DNA from: Devosia equisanguinis | GTDB taxonomy: Bacteria; Pseudomonadota; Alphaproteobacteria; Rhizobiales; Devosiaceae | DNA: 9,053 bases | Direction: 5' to 3' | NCBI GenBank assembly: GCA_945888565.1 | Contig: CAMDAL010000154.1 | Coordinates: 1-9,053 of the forward strand | Program-made: the position numbers and the translations under genes | Notes under the pieces: generated by a model | Seen by the model: the letters and a program-made list of their open reading frames with translations, nothing else | Database searches by the model: none | What the model was told of the DNA's origin: nothing | Part shown: positions 7,963 through 9,053 of the stretch, one piece after another | Position numbering within the stretch: the first letter of the stretch is position 1 | How the letters are laid out: every line of letters starts with the position of its first letter

Positions 7963-8466
7963 ATGCTGAAGCTTGTCCGTATCGTCGCAATCGGCCTGCT
8001 GCTGGGGGCGGCCCCGCTCGCCATCGCGCAGGAGAACTTCTCGGCCAATGACATCGTCGACGCGCTGACCCCCAAGGAAAAGACGCGCGGCCTCACGGTG
8101 ACCGAGACAAACATCGACGAGGCGCCGTCGATTTCGATGCGCGTGCAGTTCGCCTATGACTCCGACGAACTGGAGAACGAGGCAATCCTTGCAATGCGGG
8201 CCCTCGGCGCAGCGCTGCGCGACGAGCGGCTCAAGGACTATCGGTTCCAGATCATCGGCCACACCGACGCCAAGGGTTCGGATGCCTATAATCTCGAGCT
8301 GTCGAAGCGCCGGGCCGCGGCGGTGGTGGAGCACCTGGTGTTCTTCCATAATGTCGATGCCGGCCGGCTGGTCGCCATCGGCATGGGCGAGACCGACCCC
8401 ACCAACACGGCGGACCCGGACGCGGCAGAGAACCGTCGCGTCGAAATCATCAATATCGGGTCCTGA
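7963..8466 (+). CDS. OmpA-family peptidoglycan-binding periplasmic protein
   Basis: This is a 167-residue exported protein with an N-terminal signal peptide (MLKLVRIVAIGLLLG, cleavage near AIAQEN at 20-25), a short linker, and an OmpA C-terminal domain (about 58-167). The domain shows RVQFAYDSDELENEA (60-74), GHTDAKGSDAYNLELSKRRA (99-118) and GMGETDPTNTADPDAAENRRV (140-160, split as GMGETDPTN and ENRRVEI). D102 and R117 match the pair that holds the diaminopimelate of peptidoglycan in characterised OmpA domains. There is no beta-barrel and no lipobox, so it should be a soluble periplasmic protein that grips the cell wall. An alternative GTG start at 7954 overlaps the peptidase stop. Its place directly behind the C1 peptidase frame suggests co-expression and a shared envelope role, which is inference. 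Confidence 0.9.
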   Translation: MLKLVRIVAIGLLLGAAPLAIAQENFSANDIVDALTPKEKTRGLTVTETNIDEAPSISMRVQFAYDSDELENEAILAMRALGAALRDERLKDYRFQIIGHTDAKGSDAYNLELSKRRAAAVVEHLVFFHNVDAGRLVAIGMGETDPTNTADPDAAENRRVEIINIGS

Positions 8467-8498
8467 CCGAGAGACTTTGCGACCAGCCTAAAGCCTAA

Positions 8499-8548
8499 GT
8501 TAAGTGCTCGTGGATAGCTTAACCTGCTCCCGCGGCTGTCGCGGGGGC
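8499..8548. promoter_or_regulatory. Inverted repeat and GC hairpin between the OmpA and CHASE genes
   Basis: The spacer holds two structures. GTTAAG (8499-8504) and CTTAAC (8518-8523) are a perfect inverted repeat with a 13-base gap. Directly after it, GCTCCCGCG and CGCGGGGGC (8526-8534 and 8540-8548) pair into a 9-bp stem with one G-T pair and a GCTGT loop. No T-run follows the stem, so termination is doubtful; it may be an attenuating or leader hairpin. The TTAA halves recall CtrA sites, but the 15-base gap between them is wrong for CtrA (TTAA, 7 bases, TTAA). Confidence 0.3.
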
Positions 8549-8584
8549 CGGTTTGGTGTGCTGACCTTGCAGTCTCTACCTCGC

Positions 8585-9053
8585 ATGCTTTTGCACCTTG
8601 GTGCGACTTTGCTGCGGCCTACTGTGGCCCCGGCCGTCGTCACCTTGGTCGTCATGCCGGCGGTGGCCTGGTTTGCAGCCGCGCAGAACCAGGCCGTCTT
8701 CGAGCAGCGCATCCGCGCCGATGTGCTCAAGGAAATGAGCGTCATCCGGGCCAAGCTGGAAGGCAATATCAGCGGCAACGTGCAGCTGGTGCGCGGGCTT
8801 GTCGCGGTGATCTCCACCGAGCCGCAGATGTCGCAGGAGCGCTTCTCCGCTCTCGCCGTGAAGCTGTTCTCGGAGCATTCGCAACTGCGCAATGTTGCCG
8901 GGGCGCCCGACCTCGTCGTTGGGCTGATGCATCCGCTCGAGGGCAACGAGAAAGCCATCGGGCTCGACTATCGCACCAATGCGGCACAGCGTGACGCCAC
9001 GCTTCGCGCCCAGCAGACCGGCCAGATGGTGCTGGCGGGGCCGGTCGACCTGG
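8585..9053 (+). CDS. CHASE-domain membrane sensor (3' end beyond the window)
   Basis: At least 156 codons are present and the frame leaves the window. An N-terminal membrane segment (VAPAVVTLVVMPAVAWFAA, about residues 14-32) is followed by an extracytoplasmic CHASE domain. CHASE-like wording includes VFEQRIRADV (38-47), LEGNISGNVQLVRGLVAVI (57-75), LRNVAGAPDLVVGLMHPLEGN (about 101-121, seen as APDLVVG and PLEGNEKAIGLDYR), and VLAGPVDL at the edge. CHASE domains sense small external ligands and pass the signal to a cytoplasmic GGDEF, EAL, histidine kinase or adenylate cyclase domain; which one applies here lies outside the window. The start is uncertain: ATG at 8585 has no clear ribosome binding site, and an in-frame GTG at 8558 follows a G-run. 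It is on the same strand as the peptidase and OmpA genes, 118 bases after the latter. Confidence 0.82.
   Translation, partial: MLLHLGATLLRPTVAPAVVTLVVMPAVAWFAAAQNQAVFEQRIRADVLKEMSVIRAKLEGNISGNVQLVRGLVAVISTEPQMSQERFSALAVKLFSEHSQLRNVAGAPDLVVGLMHPLEGNEKAIGLDYRTNAAQRDATLRAQQTGQMVLAGPVDL

Noticed and set aside
8499..8523. CtrA site formed by the two TTAA halves
   Set aside because: The gap between the halves is 15 bases, not the 7 required by the CtrA consensus, and the halves are inverted, not direct.

Overview
The window is high-GC DNA with tightly packed genes. It most likely comes from an alphaproteobacterium of the Hyphomicrobiales, Devosia- or Rhizobium-like. The pointers are a rhizobial-type Crp/Fnr regulator, a UgpC/MalK-type sugar-transport ATPase, a DUF892 ferritin-like stress protein and a C1-peptidase/OmpA/CHASE cluster. 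This placement comes from protein flavour only; no rRNA or tRNA gene is present.

Left part (1-1780). A Crp/Fnr regulator runs off the left edge on the minus strand. A small uncharacterised helical protein (674-1060) is divergent from it and converges on a DUF892/YciE-like ferritin-fold gene (1090-1581, minus). A strong hairpin lies between the convergent stops. The DUF892 gene has a GGAAC -35-like box that hints at general-stress sigma control.

Middle part (1780-4820). A Gfo/Idh/MocA oxidoreductase with an inserted cysteine cluster (plus strand) converges on a glycosyltransferase remnant (minus strand). The remnant has lost its N-terminal half, and its 5' end lies in the U-tract of the intrinsic terminator of the next gene. 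That gene is an orphan UgpC/MalK-type ABC ATPase with no permease or binding-protein gene beside it.

Right part (4820-9053). A kynureninase gene is divergent from the ATPase across a roughly 200-base spacer. An AT-rich island in this spacer carries two tandem copies of a 13-bp palindrome next to a perfect TATAAT; this is the most distinct regulatory structure in the window. It is followed by a probable envelope cluster: a secreted papain-like (C1) peptidase with a DUF4384-like C-terminus, an OmpA-like peptidoglycan-binding protein, and the start of a membrane CHASE-domain sensor. The peptidase frame is cut by one in-frame amber codon between its catalytic Cys and its His/Asn, with the rest of the frame intact.

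I do not see a wholly new multi-gene system. The best leads are the amber-interrupted peptidase with its OmpA/CHASE neighbours, the tandem palindromes between kynU and the ATPase, and the truncated glycosyltransferase abutting a terminator. No CRISPR array, insertion sequence, integrase or RNA gene is visible.
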